Below are positions 1 through 5,978 of a stretch of DNA of 5,978 nt, piece after piece (within the stretch, counting starts at the first letter, position 1; each line of letters opens with the position of its first letter). The notes beneath the pieces were generated by a model. It was given only the letters and a program-made list of their open reading frames with translations, was not told the origin of the DNA and ran no database searches. The stretch spans positions 1-5,978 of the forward strand of contig CADBQL010000375.1 in NCBI GenBank assembly GCA_902796815.1, given 5' to 3'. The translations under genes and the position numbers were made by a program. This DNA comes from an uncultured Coriobacteriaceae bacterium. GTDB lineage: Bacteria; Actinomycetota; Coriobacteriia; Coriobacteriales; Eggerthellaceae.

Positions 1-25
1 GCAGCGTTTCTGGCGTATATGCCAT
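1..25 (-). CDS. Start of a second Wadjet-operon gene, probably jetB (partial)
   Basis: Only the first eight codons are inside the window (MAYTPETL), reading leftwards off the edge. The ATG shares its A with the TGA stop of the upstream gene (a TGATG overlap), which indicates translational coupling. A near-perfect Shine-Dalgarno (AGGAGGT, positions 32-38 on this strand) lies 6 nt upstream, inside the last codons of jetA. The start is therefore well supported, but eight residues cannot identify the product. In known type I Wadjet operons the gene after JetA encodes JetB, a DUF4194 MukE-like protein that binds the kleisin, so jetB is the expected identity by position. This assignment is inference from gene order only. 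Confidence 0.6.
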
Positions 26-1506
26 CAGATGACCTCCTGCATGAATTCGCATTTTTCGATTAGTGCCTGACGTTGTCCTCCCGTGTTGGAAGACCATATG
101 ACCCGTTCAACGCCGTCGCAGTGTTTTCCCTGTTCATCGGCGAGCATCATCAGGCCGACTACGCTGGCCGCGCCTTGGGTTGCCGGATGCTCGGCGAGCA
201 CCTCGGCGATACTCACCGAACCTCGGCCGTGAACGAGCGCGCGCCCAAGGCTTGCGTTGATGTTGTCTGTCAGCTCGTCGAAGTCGATTTCGACCTCGCG
301 TACTTGCGCGCGCAGCTCTTCAAGCGAAATCGTCGAAGAGCTATTGGCCAAGGCCATGTCTTCCTCAGGAGGTTGGACATCGTCGGAAGGATCTCGCAAT
401 TGCTGGCGCGAAATGGGCTCTATATGGGTAGAGGTAAGTTCGAGCTCAATGGAAAGCTGTTGACTCGGCAGGTGCGTTTCGGTCAGCTCCGAAGCAATCG
501 AGAGCGACTTGTCGAGCAGTCGCTTGAGGGCGCGGTCTTCCTGAAAGCTCTGGCTTTGCACGAACCGGCGCAGACTTCGGGCGAGCTCGGTCATAGTCTC
601 GTTGACCGTACGGCTTTGTTGGAGCAGCATGTGCATGAGATTATGCAGGTAACGACGCTGTTCGAGAGGCAGTTGTTGCGAAAAATCGGCTCCGAGGATG
701 ATGTCGATGCTATCGTAGAGACGCTCGGATTCCTCGTAGTCTTGCAGCATTCGATAAAACCCTCTAAACGATTGCCCCTCGGGTGATTGCGCGATATGGT
801 CGACCCCCGCAAAGATATCGGCGAGCATGTCGGAGCCGTCTTCTTCGTAGCCGATGAGCTTGGCGTAAAGTGCCTTGCTGATGCGTTCGAATTCCGAGCT
901 GACGTAAGCGAAGTCTAGTGGGATTTCTTTGGAAAGGCCTATGATTTCGGAGAGCTGCTCGCGCGCTTCTGCGTCGCTTATTGCCTCGTATGCTCCCGAT
1001 TCGAGATCGGCAAGCCGCTCGTCAATACGCTGCCGTTGGGCAAGCAGGGCTTCGCGCTTTAGGTCGTCATCTGCTCCGACGTCGATGGAAAGGTTCGAAA
1101 TCTGGTCGAAGATGATGCCCAAACGTGATTTGGTCGCCGTACGTCGCGGCTGGCTCAGGTTTTTTACGAAGCTGATGGCAGCGAGCGCTCCGCTCGAGAG
1201 CTCGTAGGTCTCCTGGCGTGTTTCGGCGTTCGGTTTGCGTACTAAGTAGCCGTCGAGGCGCCAGCGTTCCAGATAGTCTTTTCCCGATCGGTCAAGCGGC
1301 ATATCCAGGATGCGCTCGCCTAGTTCGGCCAAATCGTAGTCGACGAACTCGTTCATTTCGGCAACAGTGCGACGAGGCGTTTCGCCGCCCAGATGCTCGT
1401 CTAGTATCGCGATAATGTAGGGCGCATGCTTGGCATGCAGGAGCTTCCAGGCGACATTGTCGTTCTGCAGCGATCGGTATGACAATGTGTCCGAAACGAT
1501 GGCCAT
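25..1506 (-). CDS. jetA: JetA, DUF3375 kleisin-like subunit of a Wadjet anti-plasmid SMC complex
   Basis: A 493-residue protein of the DUF3375 family, typical in length (about 480-500). Family-like features in order are: an N-terminal winged-helix-type segment opening with a VAWKLLHAKHAPYIIAIL stretch (residues 18-35); an ERWRLDGYLVRK segment (80-91); a conserved KSRLGIIFDQISNLS segment (126-140); a charged helical region (148-215, DLKREALLAQRQRIDERLADLESG); SPEGQSFRGFYRML (241-254); a long helix with QSRTVNETMTELARSLRRF (297-315); an acidic, poorly conserved linker (about 345-395); and a C-terminal winged-helix-like end (about 428-493). In Wadjet, JetA is the MukF-like kleisin bridging the heads of the JetC SMC ATPase and binding JetB; the complex extrudes loops on small circular DNA so that the JetD nuclease can cut it. 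The protein is cytoplasmic, with no signal peptide or membrane segment. The ATG is the most upstream in-frame start and is preceded by AAAGGA (1512-1517) at 5-nt spacing. The gene is intact and overlaps the next gene by one base. A standalone DUF3375 protein is possible if jetBCD are absent beyond the edge. Confidence 0.88.
   Translation of the reverse strand: MAIVSDTLSYRSLQNDNVAWKLLHAKHAPYIIAILDEHLGGETPRRTVAEMNEFVDYDLAELGERILDMPLDRSGKDYLERWRLDGYLVRKPNAETRQETYELSSGALAAISFVKNLSQPRRTATKSRLGIIFDQISNLSIDVGADDDLKREALLAQRQRIDERLADLESGAYEAISDAEAREQLSEIIGLSKEIPLDFAYVSSEFERISKALYAKLIGYEEDGSDMLADIFAGVDHIAQSPEGQSFRGFYRMLQDYEESERLYDSIDIILGADFSQQLPLEQRRYLHNLMHMLLQQSRTVNETMTELARSLRRFVQSQSFQEDRALKRLLDKSLSIASELTETHLPSQQLSIELELTSTHIEPISRQQLRDPSDDVQPPEEDMALANSSSTISLEELRAQVREVEIDFDELTDNINASLGRALVHGRGSVSIAEVLAEHPATQGAASVVGLMMLADEQGKHCDGVERVIWSSNTGGQRQALIEKCEFMQEVI
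32..38 (-). promoter_or_regulatory. Strong ribosome binding site inside the end of jetA
   Basis: On the minus strand this reads AGGAGGT, almost fully complementary to the 16S 3' end, with 6 nt to the overlapping ATG of the next gene. It fixes the start of the truncated left-edge gene and suggests that this gene is translated well in its own right, not only by coupling from jetA. Confidence 0.8.
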
Positions 1507-1556
1507 AGGGTTCCTTTGAGGCTTGCATGTACGGTCGGGTATGCCTGCTTCGCGTA

Positions 1557-1562
1557 AGTATA
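1557..1562 (-). promoter_or_regulatory. Candidate -10 box for jetA
   Basis: The minus strand reads TATACT here, one mismatch from the TATAAT consensus. The A+T-rich core also gives TATAAT on the plus strand at 1559-1564. No good -35 element is found at 16-19 bp spacing (the hexamers there are GC-rich, such as GCGCAA), so this is a -10-only prediction. Transcription would start near 1550 and leave a leader of about 44 nt carrying the AAAGGA ribosome site of jetA. Confidence 0.4.
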
Positions 1563-1604
1563 ATGCGCATGGCGCCCATTTGCGCAGTTTGCTTTCCTTT
1601 TTTC

Positions 1605-1633
1605 TTGACGATTAGAGCAATCGGGTCTTTAGT
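1605..1633 (+). promoter_or_regulatory. Candidate sigma70-type promoter for sbcDC
   Basis: TTGACG (1605-1610, five of six consensus bases) is separated by exactly 17 bp from TTTAGT (1628-1633, four of six). Transcription would begin near 1640 and give a leader of about 175 nt that includes the palindrome at 1714-1742. An alternative, weaker -10-like TACACT at 1767-1772 lies just downstream of the palindrome; if that were the true promoter, the palindrome would sit in the -35 region like an operator. The sequence cannot decide between these. Confidence 0.4.
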
Positions 1634-1713
1634 GGGCCATACTTGGGACACGCTGACCAGCTTCCGGCATGGTTGTAGGGTTCCCATGCGTCTAATCGCC
1701 GATTTCAGGCGAA

Positions 1714-1742
1714 ATGAGTATCGCCCCAGGGGCAAAACTCAT
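1714..1742. repeat. 29-bp palindromic repeat, copy 1 (upstream of sbcD)
   Basis: An interrupted palindrome centred on A1728. Outer half-sites ATGAGT (1714-1719) and ACTCAT (1737-1742) are perfect complements, and inner half-sites GCCCC (1723-1727) and GGGGC (1729-1733) flank the single central base. The 3-bp spacers are ATC and AAA. Read on the minus strand it matches the two copies between sbcD and sbcC, with the same TTT spacer next to ATGAGT, so it is inverted relative to them. It lies 73 bp before the sbcD start. It could be a binding site for a dimeric protein, an RNA hairpin, or a member of a dispersed REP-like family. Confidence 0.85.
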
Positions 1743-1805
1743 TGCACGGATTTGGGGCGTGGGCTTTACACTAGGGGATGAAAGGTACGCGACGTGGTTT
1801 CAAAT

Positions 1806-1811
1806 GAGGAG
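1806..1811 (+). promoter_or_regulatory. Ribosome binding site that decides the sbcD start
   Basis: GAGGAG lies 4 nt before the ATG at 1816. It supports that start over two in-frame upstream ATGs: the one at 1804 overlaps the site itself, and the one at 1714 falls inside the palindromic repeat. Confidence 0.75.
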
Positions 1812-1815
1812 TGCC

Positions 1816-2982
1816 ATGAAATTTTTGCACGTGTCCGATCTTCATATTGGTAAGCGGGTTAACGGCATGTCGATGGTTGAGGACCAGGAACATATCTTGG
1901 CTCAAATCGTGCGGATCGCTGTCGAGCGCGGTGTGGATGCGCTTGTGATTGCGGGTGATATTTACGACAAGGCGTCGCCGAGCGCCGAGGCGGTGACGGT
2001 GCTCGACGCGTTTCTGATGCAGCTCGCTGAGGCAGGGATTCGCGTGCTTGCCGTGCCGGGCAATCACGACTCGGCTGAGCGCATCGCGTATGCGCAGGGG
2101 TTGCTTGCTGCTCAAGGCGTGTGTTTTCCGCCCGTATTCGCAGGTTCGGTCGAGCGGGTGGTGCTAGAAGACGAGGATGGTGAGGTGGCGTTTTGGTTAC
2201 TGCCGTTCTTGAAGCCGGGGGATGTGCGCAGGTTTTTTCCCGAGTGTGAAATTGGGGACGATTACGGGGCGGCACTGAGGGCAGCTATCGAGTCGTGCGA
2301 GTTGGATCGCGCACAGCGAAACGTGGCGATTTCGCATCAGCTTGTCGTTTCGGGCGGCTTGTCGCCTGAGCGAGCGAGTGATGAGATTCAGCTTGGCGGG
2401 GTCGATGCCGTGGATGTTTCGGTGTACGACGATTTCGACTACGTGGCGCTCGGCCATGTGCACCACCAGCAGCGCGTTGGCCGCGAAACCGTGCGCTACT
2501 CAGGCTCGCCTCTGAAGTACTCGTTTAGCGAGGCGCGCTACAGCAAGCACGCCGTGCTCGTCGAGCTCGGGCCAAAGGCGGCTGGTGATGAAGTGGGTGC
2601 TTGCGTGTCGCTCGAACTTGTGGATTTCGTGCCGCTGCGCGACATGCGCGAGGTGCGCATGACACTTGCCGACCTGCTCGCTTTGGGTCAAGAAGAAACT
2701 GCCGGTGGAAATGATTACCTTCACATCACATTGACCGACGAGCATCCACAGCTCGATGCGATGCGGAAGATTCACGAGGTTTTTCCCAACGCGATGACGC
2801 TCGATTACGACAACGCCATCATCCTGCAGGCTCGTGAAAATGTGCGCGCAGCCGTCGATCCAGACAAGGTGGACGCTGCCGATTTGTTTGCTCAGTTCTA
2901 CGAAGAGCAAGTGGGAAAACCGCTCGACGAGGTGCAAGTTGGGATCGTTGCTAAGGCCGTGCGCGCGGCGATGGGCGAGTGA
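1816..2982 (+). CDS. sbcD: SbcD, Mre11-type nuclease subunit of SbcCD
   Basis: A 388-residue calcineurin-like metallophosphoesterase that, with SbcC, forms the cytoplasmic SbcCD complex. SbcCD is an ATP-dependent double-strand exonuclease and endonuclease that opens hairpins and trims protein-blocked or palindromic DNA ends. All metal-site motifs of the Mre11/SbcD family are visible: D8-x-H10 in SDLHIG, G47-D48-IYD51, G82-NHD85 followed by S86, H174 in AISHQ, and G213-HVH216. A YSGSPLKYSFSE motif follows at about 230-241, then the C-terminal capping and SbcC-binding region. The length is normal for the family. The start is taken at MKFLHVSDLHIG because the family begins there and a GAGGAG site precedes it; a 34-residue extension beginning MSIAPGAKLI is translated palindrome and leader. 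The sbcC gene follows 108 bp downstream on the same strand, probably as an operon. No motif is missing, so the protein should be active. Confidence 0.96.
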   Translation: MKFLHVSDLHIGKRVNGMSMVEDQEHILAQIVRIAVERGVDALVIAGDIYDKASPSAEAVTVLDAFLMQLAEAGIRVLAVPGNHDSAERIAYAQGLLAAQGVCFPPVFAGSVERVVLEDEDGEVAFWLLPFLKPGDVRRFFPECEIGDDYGAALRAAIESCELDRAQRNVAISHQLVVSGGLSPERASDEIQLGGVDAVDVSVYDDFDYVALGHVHHQQRVGRETVRYSGSPLKYSFSEARYSKHAVLVELGPKAAGDEVGACVSLELVDFVPLRDMREVRMTLADLLALGQEETAGGNDYLHITLTDEHPQLDAMRKIHEVFPNAMTLDYDNAIILQARENVRAAVDPDKVDAADLFAQFYEEQVGKPLDEVQVGIVAKAVRAAMGE

Positions 2983-2991
2983 GCGCCGCGC
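2963..2991 (+). other. GC-rich stem spanning the sbcD stop codon
   Basis: GCGCGGCG (2963-2970) pairs perfectly over 8 bp with CGCCGCGC (2984-2991), leaving a 13-nt loop that contains the last sense codons and the TGA of sbcD. There is no T-run after it, so it is not a standard intrinsic terminator. It might slow ribosomes, stabilise the upstream mRNA end, or be a chance result of high GC content. Confidence 0.35.
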
Positions 2992-2993
2992 AT

Positions 2994-3008
2994 CGGGCAG
3001 CGTGCCCG
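2994..3008 (+). other. Small hairpin after sbcD
   Basis: CGGGCA (2994-2999) and TGCCCG (3003-3008) form a perfect 6-bp stem with a GCG loop. Only four T residues (3015-3018) follow, at a distance and inside the next palindrome, so terminator strength would be weak. It could act as an attenuator between sbcD and sbcC, but the evidence is structural only. Confidence 0.35.
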
Positions 3009-3009
3009 G

Positions 3010-3038
3010 ATGAGTTTTGCCCCTGGGGCGTGACTCGT
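3010..3038. repeat. 29-bp palindromic repeat, copy 2 (between sbcD and sbcC)
   Basis: Same architecture as the other copies: ATGAGT (3010-3015), TTT, GCCCC (3019-3023), central T, GGGGC (3025-3029), GTG, then ACTCGT (3033-3038). It differs from a perfect outer arm by one base (G for A at 3037), which would still pair as G-U in RNA transcribed rightwards. It is 7 bp from copy 3, in the same orientation. Confidence 0.85.
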
Positions 3039-3045
3039 TGGCAGA

Positions 3046-3074
3046 ATGAGTTTTGCCCCTGGGGCATGACTCAT
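3046..3074. repeat. 29-bp palindromic repeat, copy 3 (just before sbcC)
   Basis: ATGAGT (3046-3051), TTT, GCCCC (3055-3059), central T, GGGGC (3061-3065), ATG, ACTCAT (3069-3074). Both arm pairs are perfect. The start-to-start distance from copy 2 is 36 bp. The right arm ends 4 bp before the sbcC ribosome site, so either a bound protein or an RNA hairpin here could influence sbcC expression. Confidence 0.88.
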
Positions 3075-3078
3075 TGTG

Positions 3079-3087
3079 AGGAGGAGG
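3079..3087 (+). promoter_or_regulatory. Strong ribosome binding site of sbcC
   Basis: A purine-rich AGGAGGAGG run offers two overlapping AGGAGG registers, the first with 6 nt and the second with 3 nt to the ATG at 3091. It directly abuts palindrome copy 3, which makes the site a candidate for structural masking. Confidence 0.8.
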
Positions 3088-3090
3088 AAG

Positions 3091-5978
3091 ATGAGGCCAA
3101 CTAAACTGATCATGAGCGCGTTCGGGCCGTACGCGGACGTGACGGAGATAGATTTCGGCGCGCTCGGCGCATCGGGCGTCTACCTGGTATGCGGTGACAC
3201 GGGTGCGGGAAAGACGATGATCTTTGATGCGATTTGCTTTGCGCTGTTCGGCGAGGCAAGTGGAGACAGTAAGGCAGGTGCGCGCTCGACGTATAGCTTG
3301 CGCAGCGATTATGCTGACGCGAAGGCCAAGACGTACGTCGAGCTTTCCTTCGAATACCGTGGAGCGGCCTACCGTGTCAAGCGCAACCCCGAGTACGAGC
3401 GGGCGAAAGATCGCGGTGAAGGTGTGACCAGGCAAAAAGCTGATGCTGAGCTTGAGTTTCCCGATGGGCGCATCGTAAGCGGCGTGCGAAAGGTCAACAT
3501 CGAAGTCGAGGAGCTGCTCGGTATCGATTGCGGTCAGTTCAAGCAGATCGTCATGCTCGCGCAGGGTGAGTTCCGCAAATTGCTCACGGCCGATACCGAA
3601 ACGCGCGAGGCGATTTTTCGAAAGCTATTCAGCACAGAACGCTATGAGCGCATGCAGGACCTCCTGGCCGAAGAGTCTCGCAAACTTGAACGGGCGAACG
3701 CGAATATCAAGGTCGAAATTGCCTCGCTTGCGAAAACGGCGCGTCTGATCGAGGGCAGTTCTGAGGCTGTTGAGCTTGAGCAACGTCTGCGCGAAGGCGG
3801 TCTTGTGGGCGCATGGCTCCAAGGTGTGCTCGAAAAGATGATAGCGACTGACGAGCCTGAACACCGACGGCTCGAAGACGAGGTCGAAGCCCTTCGCGGC
3901 AAGTGGCACGAGGCGAACGGCCTGATCAAACAAGCGCAGGCGCGTACGGCGCTCGAGGTGGAAAAGACCCAGCTTGAAGGCGAAGTCAAGGCGCTGAGCG
4001 ATGCTTCGCCCATGCTCGAAAGTGCGTTTGAAGAGCAGAAAAGCCACGACGACGAGCGCAATGCGGCTATCGAGCGAGCAGCCATAGTCGAGGGCACGTT
4101 CAGCAAATACGAGCAAATGGAGCAGGCGGCAAAGGAGCTAGCCGATTTGCAAGCGCGCGCGGCTGCTGCCCAGACGGCCTTGGAGTCGGCGCAAGCTACG
4201 AACGATTCGGCGGTCTCGGCTCATGCGACTTTTGCGAAAGAAGCGGTGCGACTTGACGGGGCAGATGTGAGGCTCGTTGAGTCTCAGGCGACATGTGATG
4301 CACGCAAGCGTGCGCTCGAAGATGCGCGTACGTCTTTGGCAGCAGCAAAGAGCCTGATGGAGCGCGAATCAATCCGTGCGAGCGCCGCACATGCGCTCGA
4401 GTCTGCGCAGTCCAACTACGATGGCCTTGCCAGTGCCGACGCCCAGGCCAAGATTGAAGTCGCGCAGAAGCAAGCGGTGTGCGAGAGTTTTTCCGATGCG
4501 GAAGCGACATGCATTCAGGCAGAGGCGGCGCGAAACGAAGCTCATCGCGCTTTGAGTGAAGCGCAGCGCCTGCGCGATCAGCGATCCGAGCTTGTACAAG
4601 CGCGCGATCGGGCAAAAGTACCGCATGCCGCAAAACTCGAAGAGCTGAAGCAAGCCGAAAGAGTCCATGACGAAGATCTTTCTCAGCTGCAAATGCTGCA
4701 AAAAAGCCAACGTGCCGGTAGGGCGGGCTTACTTGCCGTCGACCTTGTCGAGGGTAGCCCGTGCCCGGTGTGCGGGTCGCTACACCATCCTTCGCCAGCG
4801 AAAGCAGGGGAGTCGATTCCCTCTGATGACGAGATTGATGCGGCAACGGCGCGCGAGGCGAACTCGCAAGCTCGGGCGGCAGCGCTCAGCGTTGAAGCCG
4901 AACGGTTACGCACGATGCTTCAACAGGCGCAACAAGCGCTCGCGTCGTTCGATGACGAACGGGGAGGGCTCGAGCGCATCGAGATGGATATTGCTGAAGC
5001 CGCGGTTGAAGATGCACGTGCAGAGGAGGCTTTAAAGACGGCGCTTGTGCGAAAAACTCAAGCGGAGACCGCGGCCCAAGATCTCAAAGATGCGCAAACG
5101 CGCGCCGAATCCGCTGCGAAGGCGGTGCTCACGGCGTCGAATGAGCTCCAACGCGCTCGCGAGGCGATGCTTTCCGCCGAAGCTGAGGTCAATGTGATGC
5201 GTGCAAATCTTGGCGAGGTGGACATCGCACGTGCCCAGCAGACGTACGATGCCGCTCAAAAGCAGCATGAGGAAGCGAATGCCCAACTCGAACGCGCACA
5301 GAATGAAGCGCGCGAGTTGGTTGACGTGCGCTCTAGGCTTGAGGCTGCACAATCGGCTTGCGACAATGCGCAACAAGCGTTGACGCTGGCCAAAGATGCT
5401 CAACAAACGGTTGTGAATGAGGTGCGGCTTGCGACAGACCGCGTGGGAAGGCTGCGAGCCGAACTGGAGTTTCCCTCTCTCGATGCAGCGCGCTCCCAGG
5501 CTCTTAAGCAACGCGAGACCGCGCGCATGCTCAAAGAGGCGCGCGACGCGGCGCAGCAAGCCGTCGCTCAGAACGAATCGGCGCTTAATGCCAAGACGGA
5601 GCTGCTACGTGCTAAGCAGAAGCAAATTGACGAAATGCCCCCGGTTGATGTTGAGGTTACGCAAGCAGCTATGGAAAACTACACGCAGGAAGGCAAGCGC
5701 CTCAGCGCTTTGGCTTCCACGGTGAAGACGCGCCTCGATGCGAATGCGAGTTGTCTTGCGGGTCTTTCGTCCGCACTTTCGAAAGCGGGTGATATCGAGG
5801 AGCGCTACGGGCGTGTGAAGTTGCTCGCAGACGCTGCGACGGGAAACCTCGTCGGTCGCGCGAAGGTGCGGTTCGAGGCATATATCCAGGCGATATATTT
5901 CGACAAGGTCATCGCGGCGGCCAACGAGCGTTTGCGCATGCTCACGAGCGGGCAGTTCGAGCTCGTCCGCTATTCGGA
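3091..5978 (+). CDS. sbcC: SbcC, Rad50-type SMC-like ATPase subunit of SbcCD (3' end outside window)
   Basis: The frame stays open for 962 codons and runs off the right edge. SbcC is the ATPase and DNA-tethering partner of SbcD. The N-terminal ATPase lobe begins MRPTKLIMSAFGPYAD and contains Walker A GDTGAGKT (residues 35-42) followed by MIFDAICFALFGEASG. The Q-loop is in LAQGEFRKLL (Q158), followed by the family segment FRKLFSTERYERMQDLL (176-192). A long Ala/Gln/Glu/Arg-rich coiled coil runs from about 190 to 545. The zinc hook is SPCPVCGS with C558 and C561, which joins two SbcC molecules through a shared zinc ion. The returning coiled coil spans about 570-905, and the C-terminal lobe starts near 920 with FEAYIQAIYFDKVIAAANERLRMLTSGQF (about 928-956). 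The signature motif (LSGGE type) and Walker B are not reached; family lengths of about 1000-1050 imply that some tens of residues are missing. The ATG has a strong AGGAGG site. No internal stop or frameshift was seen in the parts I translated, which covered most of the gene. Confidence 0.96.
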   Translation, partial: MRPTKLIMSAFGPYADVTEIDFGALGASGVYLVCGDTGAGKTMIFDAICFALFGEASGDSKAGARSTYSLRSDYADAKAKTYVELSFEYRGAAYRVKRNPEYERAKDRGEGVTRQKADAELEFPDGRIVSGVRKVNIEVEELLGIDCGQFKQIVMLAQGEFRKLLTADTETREAIFRKLFSTERYERMQDLLAEESRKLERANANIKVEIASLAKTARLIEGSSEAVELEQRLREGGLVGAWLQGVLEKMIATDEPEHRRLEDEVEALRGKWHEANGLIKQAQARTALEVEKTQLEGEVKALSDASPMLESAFEEQKSHDDERNAAIERAAIVEGTFSKYEQMEQAAKELADLQARAAAAQTALESAQATNDSAVSAHATFAKEAVRLDGADVRLVESQATCDARKRALEDARTSLAAAKSLMERESIRASAAHALESAQSNYDGLASADAQAKIEVAQKQAVCESFSDAEATCIQAEAARNEAHRALSEAQRLRDQRSELVQARDRAKVPHAAKLEELKQAERVHDEDLSQLQMLQKSQRAGRAGLLAVDLVEGSPCPVCGSLHHPSPAKAGESIPSDDEIDAATAREANSQARAAALSVEAERLRTMLQQAQQALASFDDERGGLERIEMDIAEAAVEDARAEEALKTALVRKTQAETAAQDLKDAQTRAESAAKAVLTASNELQRAREAMLSAEAEVNVMRANLGEVDIARAQQTYDAAQKQHEEANAQLERAQNEARELVDVRSRLEAAQSACDNAQQALTLAKDAQQTVVNEVRLATDRVGRLRAELEFPSLDAARSQALKQRETARMLKEARDAAQQAVAQNESALNAKTELLRAKQKQIDEMPPVDVEVTQAAMENYTQEGKRLSALASTVKTRLDANASCLAGLSSALSKAGDIEERYGRVKLLADAATGNLVGRAKVRFEAYIQAIYFDKVIAAANERLRMLTSGQFELVRYS

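Larger units (their letters stand above)
1507..1815. other. Divergent intergenic region between jetA and sbcD
   Basis: This 309-bp stretch has no convincing gene. It separates two divergent transcription units and holds a candidate jetA promoter near 1557-1562, a candidate sbcD promoter at 1605-1633 and one copy of the window's palindromic repeat at 1714-1742. An 84-codon frame at 1527-1781 crosses it, but it looks random, runs through the palindrome and has no good ribosome site. A T-rich run on the plus strand (1595-1606) lies between the two candidate promoters. Confidence 0.75.

Noticed and set aside
73..786. A 237-codon open frame on the plus strand antisense to jetA.
   Set aside because: It mirrors the codon bias of jetA on the opposite strand, has no recognisable domain and no suitable ribosome site, and conflicts with the clear DUF3375 match.
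1292..1735. Minus-strand frame of 147 codons starting near palindrome copy 1 and overlapping the 5' part of jetA.
   Set aside because: It is out of frame with jetA, starts close to the repeat, and has no family resemblance. It is a shadow frame.
1527..1781. Possible 84-residue small protein in the jetA-sbcD intergenic region.
   Set aside because: It has only a weak GAGG upstream, a random-looking Cys/Arg-rich sequence, and a C-terminal part that is translated palindrome. There is no evidence of coding bias.
3010..3074. Tandem palindromes read as a short CRISPR array or as an intrinsic terminator.
   Set aside because: There are only two units, separated by 7 bp, far too short for CRISPR spacers. 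The symmetric GC arms are not followed by a T-run, as a terminator would require.
2500..3435. A 311-codon minus-strand frame across the end of sbcD, the gap and the start of sbcC.
   Set aside because: It is antisense to the catalytic regions of two strongly recognised genes and runs through both palindromes. The protein is low in recognisable features.
3625..4116. Pair of overlapping minus-strand frames (154 and 163 codons) opposite the sbcC coiled coil.
   Set aside because: Alanine/glutamate-rich coiled-coil coding DNA at high GC commonly leaves stop-free antisense frames. No motif or ribosome site supports them.

Overview
The window is about 6 kb of gene-dense bacterial DNA. GC content is fairly high (mid to upper 50s percent by eye), with strong G/C preference at third codon positions. 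It looks chromosomal. Gene content and palindromic intergenic repeats whose accidental translation reads MSHAPGAKLI fit a high-GC actinobacterium, possibly of the Coriobacteriia/Eggerthellaceae. That placement rests on recall of similar spurious peptides and is tentative.

Layout. (1) Minus strand, 25-1506: a complete DUF3375 protein, recognised as JetA, the kleisin-like subunit of the Wadjet (JetABCD) SMC-type anti-plasmid system. Its stop codon overlaps the start of a second minus-strand gene (1-25, only 8 codons visible) that has an excellent Shine-Dalgarno. By operon logic this should be jetB, with jetC and jetD outside the window to the left. (2) 1507-1815: a 309-bp divergent intergenic region with candidate promoters for both directions and one copy of a 29-bp palindrome. 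(3) Plus strand, 1816-2982: sbcD, the Mre11-type nuclease subunit. (4) 2983-3090: a 108-bp gap with a small hairpin and two tandem copies of the same palindrome. (5) Plus strand, 3091 to the window end: sbcC, the Rad50-type SMC-like ATPase, cut off by the window before its signature and Walker B motifs.

How the genes work together. Two SMC-family, DNA-end or topology-sensing machines sit back to back. SbcCD is a housekeeping nuclease that opens hairpins and processes blocked or palindromic DNA ends. Wadjet extrudes loops on small circular DNA and cleaves it. Their divergent arrangement raises the possibility of a shared regulatory region, or of SbcCD degrading linear products made by Wadjet. 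That link is inference. The most unusual non-coding signal is the three-copy palindrome, present only in the intergenic spaces around sbcD and sbcC.
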